Shown: in pieces, positions 38,448 to 50,400 of the stretch
Numbering within the stretch: the stretch's first letter is position 1
Layout: every line of letters begins with the position of its first letter
DNA from: Eutreptiella sp. 'Long Island Sound 2002'
Lineage: Eukaryota > Euglenozoa > Euglenophyceae > Eutreptiales > Eutreptiaceae
Length of the DNA: 64,000 bases
Reading direction: 5' to 3'
Assembly (NCBI GenBank): GCA_964036045.1
Contig: OZ038385.1
Coordinates: 42,042,884-42,106,883, forward strand
Position numbers and translations under genes: made by a program
The notes under the pieces: generated by a model
Told to the model about the DNA's origin: nothing
The model's input: only the letters and a program-made list of their open reading frames with translations
Databases searched by the model: none

Positions 38448-41400
38448 GTGCACCGGCCTGCGCCTCCCCCACACACGGTGATGGGCTCCCGAGGGCGGGA
38501 GTCGCCGCGGGGCTCGTCAGAGGAGGAGCCTCCGCAGGCGCGGCAGCGCGTGCTGCCGCCGGCAGTGCTTGGGCGGAGGCATCGGCCGCCACGACCAGGA
38601 GCCACCGCGCCGGAGGCCCCCTCGTAGGGTTGGGTCATCTTTTTCCCACTCTTCCCGGGACTCCAGCCCCCACCACCCAGGGGGATGTGGGCGGGGAGGG
38701 GCGGGCGGTAGGGGGGTGGGTCAGTCACAGTCCTAGCCGCAGGCGAACAGCCTCAGTGGCTCTGGCCTCATGTCTCCTGAGGGGCGGTGGTTGCGGGCAC
38801 CCCCGCTGGCTGCGTCGTCGGCCACAATAACCCCCCCCCCCTCCAACCATGGGCACGCCCCGCGGCAGGGGCGGGGGGCATGGATCGATGAGGGCCCGCG
38901 AGCCTGGCGGATGTTTTTGGCTCCATCTCGGCGGCGCTCATTGCTGCGGCGCAAGCGGATGGGACACAGGGTGGCCGACCTCCACCCTGGGATCGCGAGT
39001 AGCAAGGGGCTGCAGATTGGCTTCGGGCTGGGCTTCGGGCTGCCTCCCCACCCCGCAGGCTCTAGGGCAGCAGGGTGTTGCAGGGCTTTCTGTGGTGCAG
39101 CCACAGGGGCAGCCAAAGGCTGCTGCTCTTGGTTAAGGGTGTCCGGGACAGGGCCAGGGTCAGAGACAGGGTGGTTCCCCTCCCCCCCCGGCGCGGCACA
39201 GCCCCCCCCCCCCCCCCTCCCCTCCCTCCGTGGGCGGGCATGACAGGCAAAGGAGCACGGCAAAGCGGCACGGGGGGCATGGCGGCACATGGGGCAGGCC
39301 GTCAGCGGCGCCCCTCGCAGCACAAGGGCGCGCGAGCCTTGCGGACATTGTTGGCTCCACCTGGGCCCTGCTCATTGATGCGGCGCGGGCGGATGGGACA
39401 CAGGGTGACCCACCTCCACCCCGGGATCGCGAGCAGCAGGGGGCTGCAGGGTGATCTCGGGCTGGGCAGGGTCTAGGTGCCCCCCCCTCGGCGATCAGAG
39501 GCAGCAAGATGCTGCAGGGCAGGATCTGGGGTAACAGGGTGCTGCAAGACGTTCTGTGGTGCAGGCACAAGGGCAGCCGGAAGCTGCTGCTCTGGGTCAG
39601 GGGTGTAAGGGACAGGGCCGGGTTCAGGGATAGGGTGCTTCCCCTCCCCCCCCGGCGCGGCGCAGCCCCCCCCCGCCCCCTCCCTCCGTGGGCGGGCAGG
39701 ACGGGCGTAGGAGCTCGGCAATGCGGCACGGGGGGGCAGGGCAGCGCGTGGGGCAGACCGACAGCGGCGCCCCTCGCAGCACAGGGATGCGGCAGCCCGT
39801 CTGCCGACCCGCGGGGGGGGGGGATTCTTGAGCCTGCGCTTCACTCGGCAAGTGCAGTCATCGGGAGGGGGGGGGGCGCCCAACCCTCCACAGCCGCACC
39901 TGCTGCTACGGGCTCGGACGGGGATCTGGGCACGGTCGCTCCTCGGAGGATCCCACATAGGATGGAGGCCCAGGTCCTTCTGTCGCGCCGCGATGCGCTC
40001 GGGGGGCAGGGGGGGAAGGGCCTTAATATATCTGTATACAGTTGTATATAGATGAGCTATCACCCGCTAACACCTTGATCCCCTCAATGGCACTAGCGTC
40101 CAGGACTTGAAAAGGCGAATGCCTCCTCTCTTCTGATACAACCCTCCCCTCCTCGTCCTCTCTTCTTATACAGCTGCCCTCCCCCTTCTCTCTTCTGATA
40201 CAGCCAATCCCCCCCCTCCTCTCTTTTGATACAACCCCCCCCCCTCTTCTTTTCTAATACAGCCCCCCCCCCCTCCTTTCCTCTGATACAGCCCGTTCCC
40301 CCCTCCTCTCTTCTGATACAGCCCCCCCCCCTCCTCTCTTGTGATACAGCCCCCCCCCCTCCTCTCTTCTGATACAGCCCCCCCCCTCCTCTCTTGTGAT
40401 ACAGCCCCCCCCCCCTCCTCTCTTCTGATACAGCCCTCCCCTCCTCCTCGTGTCTTCCTGTACAGCCGCTCTCCCCCTTCTCTCTTCTGATACAGCCCAT
40501 CCCCCCCCTCCTCTCTTCTGATATAGCCCCCCCCCCCTCTTTTCTGACACAGCACCCTCCCCGTCCTCTCTTCTGATACAACCCCCCCCCCCCCCTCGTC
40601 TCTTCTGCTGGTGACCTGGCACCAGTCCAAAAACCCTCAAGATGGTAGGTGTGGGACGGATTGCCCACACGCACTGCCCACCTCGAAGTTAGTCGTCATG
40701 TGTCGTGTTTGTCGTGCCACCGCTTGACCCCTCTCCTGCCATCGTGGCCCCTATCCCAACTCTACTCCACCCACGTGGTGCACTCTCTCTCCTCGTCGCC
40801 GTGTCTCCAAGGGCTGAGTGCCGCACCCAGCTTCGTCCCTCCCCTTTGCGCAGCCCCCTCCTATCCACAGTGGGCGTGTCGTCCTACTACCTTCTCTGGC
40901 AAGACGTCGACCTCGCCGTGGCAGTCTTCCAGGCCGCTACGCGGAGAGCCGCGACGGGGACTGCATTCGACGTATCCGCCGCTCTACGTGACGCCTTGTG
41001 CAGGGGTATCGTGAGCCGTTTCTCGCGTCGTCCCACCGGTGGACCCCGCTCGCTTATACGCCCTATGGGTTGCAGCCCCGCGCACCGGCGCGGCGCTCCC
41101 CTCGCCCCCCCCGTCCTTGTGAATCCTGGGACCTCTATCTGCCGACCTGCTCCGTCAGGCGGCCCCGCGTTGCTCTATGCTCTCGCGCCATGAATTTCAT
41201 TTCGTCACACCATGGCCACACTCGAGGCACCCTATGCTTTTCTTTGGCGCCTAGACCGCTGGGTGCCACCCCCACCGCCTCCGTTGCTCCCACAACCCCT
41301 ATACCACTGTACCCTGCCCCTTCTTCCATGGGGGCGGCTTTCTAGGCACTGCCCAATGACGTGCACGCGGTCCTGCAGGCGGCCCAGATCCCGACAGCGG

Positions 41401-44400
41401 AGCTGATCCCGCTGAAGTTGGGCCTCCTGGCATGGGCCTCCTCCATCTGCCTCTCGGGGCAGTTCACATTGTTCCTGGTCGCCAGCCCCCCTCCGCTGGT
41501 CAAAAAGGGCATGTCGCCCCCTGACCAGCTGCGGCCGCTGCTGGAGTGCTCAGTTCTCCCGGTCCGCGGTGTGGAGCCGTTGCACCAGATCGAGCAAGCG
41601 GGGAGGCACTCATGGGCCACAGCCCCCACCATCGTCCTCCTGCAAGCCGGCAATCAAGACATAGCCCCCCCCTAACCCCTCCTAGCCATGCGCCCTACCT
41701 CGCTAAGGGACAGCCGGCCCCCGGCCAAGTGGGATTCCTGGTTTGCATGAGCTGCCTTCACCCCAGCGTCGGCGCTGTACCGCACAAGCGACGACACCCC
41801 TGCAGCGGGCCGTGATCAGTCTCCCAAGCCGCTATTACCCGAGCCCCCGAGGCTATCCTTCACTATTCCCGAGCCCGCCTCACAGGTCAAACCGGTTGAC
41901 GCTTACCCGACACCGCCTGAGTCATCGGTCCCCGCCACTGGGTCCCCCCCCCCCCCCCGAGCCCCTGAAAGCCAGGTGAGCCCTTTGTCCCGGACCTGGA
42001 CGTGTCGGCCTACTCCACCGACTATGCCCAACTACCTGACCGGTACGATGCCTAGCAGCAGCAGCTGCGCATCTTCGGATGGACCGCATGTATTTTTTTT
42101 TGCAAAGAAGTGGAGAATCTTGTCAAAATTCTCCTAGTTTGCCATGGAGGGAAGTCACCGGATGTTGTAGCGCATGTTGCGCCATAGGAGGGGCCTAAGC
42201 CTCCTTCGGGGGAGACTAGGGGTGCAAGTGGTTGTGGACAACCACACCATTGATGATAGCCTTTGATCGCATGGGTGGGATGCGACCAAAAGGGCACAAA
42301 ATGGGCAAGGGCCCATGAGTGTGCAAAGGTATGCAAGCCGTACAAGAAGACGGCTTCTAACTGACATGCAGCACCTTCAGACTCTAGAGCGGCGGTTCCG
42401 GTGTCGCAAGACACGGAAATGAGAATATAACACGACCCCGGACCATTGTTGCCTGTGGCCAGGGTGCATGCAGGAGTGCATTGGAGGGCGTACTTCGGGC
42501 GTTAGAACAACTCACGGGGTGTACACCAGTAAAATTTGTATAAATTCACGTGAATTCACGTGAAATTCGTACGACTTTCGGTCACGTGAATTCACGCCTA
42601 TGAATTGGCTACATGCTTGCTGGGTTTTGGCACGTCTCAGTTTTGGGCGCCGTTTGGGCATGGTGGGTGCTTTTGCGGCGGGACTTTCACCGGATGATGC
42701 GTAATGAGGCCGGGGCAAGAACTTTACCCCATAAATTCCTTAGACCGAACCAAAAATATGGCGTTTTCCCCCAAAAATCTCGATATTTGCGTCGATTTCA
42801 ACGAATATTCACACCCCATTCAAACGACCACTTATCCCCCGTTCACGAAGGGTACATAGTTGGTGCACATGGGGACTTGGTACATCTGATGCACATGTTG
42901 CCGAGGGTACACACAACACAGCGGTTGCATTCTGCTAGTCTCTTTGATGAGAGTAATTATTTCCGCATTCCTAAGATTGTCAATGGACTGTCGTATTCAC
43001 GCTGCAACTTAGGCCGCTTCCTAGGCCGGCTATCCCCCTTGTATGCCATCTGGCACCCCTACAAGTATGCCGTAACCACGTGTCATGCTGTGTTCCTCCC
43101 GCTCCCGTTGTATGCTGTTCATGGCAAATTGCCTGATGGACATGAGATACCTACGTCACGTAAACTGATTTTCGAGGAGAGGCTATTTGCCTCCCTTCTA
43201 GTCATCACTCATGAAGTACAGGACATGTTGACTCTGCAGGTAACGGCTAATCCTAGGCGGGCCGCACTGTTGCAACCCATGTGCAACTACCCTAATTAAA
43301 CGCTCTGAAGGCACTTCTCTATGAGTACGTGCCTGCCCTTTTTGTAGTTGGTAGTCAGGTTTGGGACTGTTACCGGGCTAGGGCCATTGGCCAGACTGCA
43401 CACGACATTTTGGACGGGAAACTGCATGTAAAAATGAACCTTGGTCTGCCTAAGCAGCATTACATTGAGTATGTACGGTCCATTATGGTTGCCCGCTTGC
43501 TGTGATCCCGCTGGCATGAGATCTTACCTGCACAAGCATTCCAAGAGGAGCCATGTCCCTAGGTACCTGTATGAAAAGTAGTATTGTTCATAATTCATTT
43601 TTCATATATGAACGAGTCATATATGAACCATCAATTATGAACAGCTTTTATGAACGCTTCTCTGTCCATATATTTTGTTATGTCGCACCCTTACTCCGTC
43701 TACACGGAGCTGAACATGATTGTTGTTCGGCTCCGTGGTGCCACCAATCTTCGGGACAGCAAGTGTTACGACCTGTTGGCCCAATTAATGTCATCGTCCT
43801 TCCTCATCCGGGCCCGTTTCACGGAGGCAATGGACCACGCTCCCCTCCCGGGGGTCCACAAAACCAAGGTGCAGGCCATCCGTACGTATGCGGAGGCCCT
43901 CTTTCTCGCACCCTATCTGATAGGGCTCCTTTTGTCGTTGGGTGCAACCCGGTCCGGCTTCCGCGTGTTGTCTCAGTACATCACCCGCGGGGGCGATGCC
44001 TACACCGCCCGCACCGGGCTCCCCTTCCCACGGCCCATCCCCACACGAGACCTATTTGACGCAACGTGGAAGTCATTGACCGCTCCGCTGGCGTTGTCCC
44101 CCCCCCCCCCGGGAAATGTGCTGACCCCCTGTCGTCGGGTCGCTGCTGGCCCCTACGGTCGTGGGCACAATAAGTGCCATCCCGGCCCGCCCTGCGCCAG
44201 TCCATTGACTGGACCCGCCCCCTCACCTTTGTGGTGCGGGGTGACGGGTATCCTTGCGCCGGTGGCAGTTGGTGGCAGCTATCGGTGGGGCTATTGAACC
44301 ATGGGGTAAAGGCGTGAATACCCGCCTTCCTATGGGTCATCAGCATGGCCGTCATGGGGGACAAGGGTATGGTTGCCCTAGGCCAAATTTAGGCTCAGGT

Positions 44401-47400
44401 GCTGCAGGTTTGTAGTGTACATTTTTGTGTTGCCTCGATTCAAGTCCAACGGACTCTGAATCCGGGGGATGAAGATGCTCTGAGTTCAAATTATGGCGTG
44501 CATTTCCTGTGTTTGTTTCTCCTACCCTGGGCCTCAGAGGGGGTTTCAGAAGCGGCTAGGCAGGCGGTTGGAGGAGGTTACCAAAACGGTTCGGGGCGGT
44601 AACTGCCGGGGGGGGGGGGGGTCTACGGCGTTTCCAATTGTATGTGAACTCAGTGACAGGTTGACAGATGGATCCAGTGAGGCCTGCATGGCGTTGGTTC
44701 CATACGAACCGCTGCGTCTTCACTGAACTTTGCTTTTTCAGTGGTCCACTGGCATCTTTGCGTCCTTGTTGACAGAAAGGTACCTATGGTCTTATAGGCC
44801 ACTGACGAGCCACATTTCTTTCTGCGCTTTGTGCTGATCGCGTCTTGTGCTCACGCACCATAGCCCAGCATTCCTTCGGGGGGGCTCAATGTGTTTTGTA
44901 AACTGCCCATGGCACGAAGCATTTGTCAAAACAAGGCTGCAGCACGTGCTGCCAACTAGGCCTATGCTGCTTCTGTTGCACATATTCTTTTTTCCATCCA
45001 CGTCAATCGCAGATGCCAGCCCAAGCCCCTCCACGTCCCCAAGTATCAACCCGAGTCCATCTGCATCGGTCAGTGTGAGCCCAAGCCCGTCACCGTCTCC
45101 AGGTATCCTCCGTTGTGCAGTCACGCTGTGGTGCCACAGCCAGAGCCCGTGAGTTTGACTCAGAGCCCATGGGTATGTCCCCGGTTTTAAAGTTGAATGC
45201 GTTCTTTATGTTTATTGAAGCCGCCCTCAGCCGCAGGTTTGAGGCATGTACAGGATGGTATTGTGCCTCTTCCCCCTTTAGGTTAGGCATATGGGGGCCG
45301 TTGACGCATTGATCCAGACGGCTGGCAGTCCCCGCCAATAAGGACCTCCGACCTTAGCGCAATAGGACCCAAGGGGTACAGTGCACAGTACATCTCACTG
45401 TGCGCCTGGCATAGGGTGGCCCACCAAGGGAGTCCCTCGTTCGCCGCGGCTTTGGCCATTGGAGAGAAGCAAGGTTATCATTTCAAAGGAGCAAAAAAAC
45501 GCCCCATTTGGTCAAGTTATAGCACACCGCTCTGCCCCACTACCTAACGCCGCGAAACCACGGGGGCAGCTGAGGGGCGGGACCCGACCTGAAAGGGGAG
45601 GGGGACCCCCCGCCCCCCTTCTACGGCCCCCAAAGTTGCCCACACCCTTCGGGGTCAGGTTCTAGGCAGGAGTAGCCTCCCTGACAACACCACAATCCAT
45701 CCATCAAAGTCCATGCATTCATCATCCATTCATTCAGCGATTCAGAGATACTCTCTCAAACGCCTGACACGTCGTAGAGAACTATTTTTTGTGCAGTAAA
45801 TACCCTCTGCAGACACGGTTGCCACGCTGTGTCCGCGGCTTGTCACGGAGTGTTCGGCACTGTCAACCACGACTGGTGGTACTATGCGGTTGGTTCAACT
45901 CAAGCATGGAAAGGCGGGATTCCAGGAGCCAATGACCCTGAGCAAAAGGTTGAGCTGTATGTCCGCAGAGAAGGTGTGCGATTTATTATTTCACTATGAA
46001 CCGGTTTTGTACAGTGCCTTTTATTGTTAGTCCCCACTTGCAGGCCCTGCCCGCCTACAAGACACAGAACGGGCCGTGGCCCATGGATCCCCAGCCATAT
46101 CCTTGGGTGAGATGCCAGTGGTGTCCTATGGTTTGCCCCACCACACACACCCCAAAAGCCAAGGGGTTCCATTGCGCAAACTGCTTGGCTTTGTGCCGCG
46201 GCTGGGGTGACCACACGGTGAGTGATTTCTTGTATGCCCCCCCCCCCCCCCGCCAACCTCCCCCTCTCTAGGTTTTGACATATAGCGGTGTACAGGATAT
46301 AGCACCAACGCCACCAGTCCAAATGTCTAGAGGGAATGCGGTGCCCGCAGTGCGCAAGCAGTGCAAAGTTTTGTATGTCGGCAAATACTCGAATCCTAGT
46401 TTTGCCCCTTTGCACAAGTTTTTTGTTACTCACGTGTGCCTTCCCTAGGCCCGGTCATGGCCCGTGCCAAAGACCCGAAATGACAGTTTCCACCAATAAC
46501 GGCTTGCATGAGTGAATGGGCCGGTGCACAACCTGCTTATGCAGTTTTTCACCCTGGGCAGCTCAAAAATCGAAGTTACCGAAACTTATTTTTTGGATAT
46601 TCTGATCACCTAAAATGACCATCCAAGGTATGTAAAGCATGTTTCAGGTAGTATTTATGTGTTTTTCGCCCTATTTCGGTATTGGGTGCGGGGGGGCGTT
46701 GTATGTGAAGCTGACCTGTGAGCCAAAAGCCTATACCCACTGGGTTTGTAAAACTAAGGACCACCATAATGCTTTGGGCATGTAGGCGGAATGGGGCCAG
46801 CATGAAGCATGCACCACCAAGGACTGACCTCTGATGACGATATATGCCTAATCCAATAGAATCCAAGCACTCAGGCTCGCTCCCATCAGAACAGACACAG
46901 GAGCGAAGGGAGAAAGGGTGTAGGGCCTGATGGGCACGAAGATTGGCAGTTGCCGACAGTGGGCAGTGAAGGCGGTGGGCAGCAGCCATGGCTGGATCCC
47001 AATGCAAACATTGCAACGTGACCCCATTGCAGCCTTCAGGGCCCTTTGGGCCCTAGGACAGTGCTGACCAGATGCGTATTGATCTGTTGACGCGGGATTC
47101 CTGTGAATGTCACCGCATGCATGTGCACCCACTATCCGTCACTCCATCGTTGCTTATTCTAAGTACGTGCTGCCCTCTTTGTTTTCAATTTCAGATGGAT
47201 CCCCGTCCGCATCTCCCTCCAAATCCACGTCACCAAGTCCTTCTACATCAGCTTCCCCATCCGGATCCCCATCACCATCCCTATCCACATCTCCGTCGAA
47301 CTCCCCATCCCTATCCCCTTCTGTATCCGTATCACCAAGTCCTTCTACATCAGCTTCCCCATCCGGATCCCCATCACCATCCCTATCCACATCTCTGTCC

Positions 47401-50400
47401 AACTCCCCATCCCTATCCCCTTCTGTATCCGTATCACCAAGTCCTTCTACATCAGCTTCCCCATCCGGATCCCCATCACCATCCCTATCCACATCTCCAT
47501 CCAACTCCCCATCCCTATCCCCCTCTGTATCCGTATCACCAAGTCCTTCTACATCAGCTTCCCCATCCGGATCCCCATCACCATCCCTATCCACATCTCC
47601 GTCGAACTCCCCATCCCTATCCCCCTCTGTATCCGTATCACCAAGTCCTTCTACATCAGCTTCCCCATCCGGATCCCCATCACCATCCCTATCCACATCT
47701 CCGTCCAAGTCTCCGTCCCCATCCGCCTCTACATCCCTATCACCAAGTCCTTCTACATCAGCTTCCCCATCCGGATCCCCATCACCATCCCTATCCACAT
47801 CTCCGTCGAACTCCCCATCCCTATCCCCCTCTGTATCCGTATCACCAAGTCCTTCTACATCAGCTTCCCCATCCGGATCCCCATCACCATCCCTATCCAC
47901 ATCTCCGTCGAATTCCCCATCCCTATCCCCCTCTGTATCCGTATCACCAAGCCCTTCTACATCAGCTTCCCCATCCGGATCCCCATCACCATCCCTATCC
48001 ACATCTCCATCGAACTCCCCATCCCTATCCCCCTCTGTATCCGTATCCCCAAGTCCTTCTACATCAGCTTCCCCATCCGGATCCCCATCACCATCCCTAT
48101 CCACATCTCCGTCGAATTCCCCATCCCTATCCCCCTCTGTATCCGTATCACCAAGTCCTTCTACATCAGCTTCCCCATCCGGATCCCCATCACCATCCCT
48201 ATCCACATCTCTGTCCAACTCCCCATCCCTATCCCCCTCTGTATCCGTATCACCAAGTCCTTCTACATCAGCTTCCCCATCCGGATCCCCATCACCATCC
48301 CTATCCACATCTCCGTCCAACTCCCCATCCCTATCCCCCTCTGTATCCGTATCACCAAGTCCTTCTACATCAGCTTCCCCATCCGGATCCCCATCACCAT
48401 CCCTATCCACATCTCTGTCCAACTCCCCATCCCTATCCCCCTCTGTATCCGTATCACCAAGTCCTTCTACATCAGCTTCCCCATCCGGATCCCCATCACC
48501 ATCCCTATCCACATCTCCGTCGAACTCCCCATCCCTATCCCCTTCTGTATCCGTATCACCAAGTCCTTCTACATCAGCTTCCCCATCCGGATCCCCATCA
48601 CCATCCCTATCCACATCTCTGTCCAACTCCCCATCCCTATCCCCCTCTGTATCCGTATCACCAAGTCCTTCTACATCAGCTTCCCCATCCGGATCCCCAT
48701 CACCATCCCTATCCACATCTCCGTCGAACTCCCCATCCCTATCCCCTTCTGTATCCGTATCACCAAGTCCTTCTACATCAGCTTCCCCATCCGGATCCCC
48801 ATCACCATCCCTATCCACATCTCTGTCCAACTCCCCATCCCCGTCCTCTTCTACATCCGTATCACCAAGTCCTTCTACATCAGCTTCCCCATCCGGATCC
48901 CCATCACCATCCCTATCCACATCTCCGTCGAACTCCCCATCCCTATCCCCTTCTGTATCCGTATCACCAAGTCCTTCTACATCAGCTTCCCCATCCGGAT
49001 CCCCATCACCATCCCTATCCACATCTCTGTCCAACTCCCCATCCCTATCCCCCTCTGTGTCCGTATCACCAAGTCCTTCTACATCAGCTTCCCCATCCGG
49101 ATCCCCATCACCATCCCTATCCACATCTCTGTCCAACTCCCCATCCCTGTCCCCTTCTACATCCGTATCACCAAGTCCTTCTACATCAGCTTCCCCATCC
49201 GGATCCCCATCACCATCCCTATCCACATCTCCGTCCAACTCCCCATCCCTATCCCCCTCTGTATCCGTATCACCAAGTCCTTCTACATCAGCTTCCCCAT
49301 CCGGATCCCCATCACCATCCCTATCCACATCCCCGTCGAACTCCCCATCCCTATCCCCCTCTGTATCCGTATCACCAAGTCCTTCTACATCAGCTTCCCC
49401 ATCCGGATCCCCATCACCATCCCTATCCACATCCCCGTCCAACTCCCCATCCCTATCCCCCTCTGTATCCGTATCACCAAGTCCTTCTACATCAGCTTCC
49501 CCATCCGGATCCCCATCACCGTCCCTATCCACATCCCCACCGACCTCCCCAACCGGTACCTCGCCAGCGACTCAGGCGTCTTGCAGTGATGGGGTGAGCA
49601 ATGGAGACGAAGTTGGGGTCGATTGTGGTGGATCATGTGATGAGTGTGCAACCTGCACAGACTCGCAGAGGAACGGTGACGAGACCGGGGTCGATTGTGG
49701 CGGGTCCTGCCCCCGGTGCGTGGTGCAGGCTGCCACTCAACAAAGCTTCGACGCTCTCATCTCGAGCTTCGGAATGAAGCTCGGTCAACCGCAACAGGAC
49801 GCGACCTTCCACTCCACCGCCGCGTTTTCTTATCAAGGCGTCGGGGTTGGCTTCATGAACGCCGACGACGGGCCACTCCCGGCGGTGCCGGGGGGCGACG
49901 CCACCTTCCGGGTTGACCACGCGGGGCCGGGCGTCCACCGAATGATGGTCGTGGCCGCGGACCCGTCCAAGTCCGCCGCGCTGATCGACACCGCCCTCGA
50001 GACCCCGGCCCCGGTGCTGGAGCCCATCTCGATGCTCTCCATTTCCCGGTGGGGCCCGGACGGGAACGCGGTCTCGGCGGCCCCGGTCACCTTCGAGTTC
50101 ACTGTGTCGGGGAACGCGAGTCTGACGGAGGCGGAGGTCTATCATTACGCCGCGGGCTCCGCATCCGGGACCCGCCTTGTGGACGCCGGGGGCACCATCG
50201 GTCCCTGTCGAGTGCCCTCGGACACGTGCCTCCGCGTGACTTCCTTCAGCACTTCGGCGTTTGCTGCCTGGAAAATGGGCCGGGCCCCCAAAGGCTACTG
50301 TGCGGCAGTGCCCAACAGGTGTGCCTGGCCTGGGGAAGTGGGGGTTTCGGACGCTGAAGGGCAGACACTGAACGGGGGGAGGGCGGTAAGGGGGGGGGGG

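Larger units (their letters stand above)
38448..45012 (+). other. intron 1 (6.6 kb) with embedded repeats and orphan coding fragments
   Basis: Starts GTGCAC and ends CAATCGCAG. It holds a 450-bp tandem duplication (38885-39790), the acceptor-like minisatellite (40120-40606), orphan coding-like fragments (40.7-44.1 kb) and two palindromic clusters (42545-42596, 43586-43642). 44300-45012 has nothing recognisable except poly-G at 44610. Confidence 0.6.

Noticed and set aside
40093-40674. Gly-rich minus-strand ORFs
   Set aside because: They are a translation of the CTGATACAG/poly-C minisatellite.
47072-49597. 841-codon plus ORF and 792-codon minus ORF over the Ser/Pro repeat
   Set aside because: The 102-bp unit is open in several frames. 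Only frame 1 continues into the DCGGSC motifs and joins the neighbouring exons in phase.
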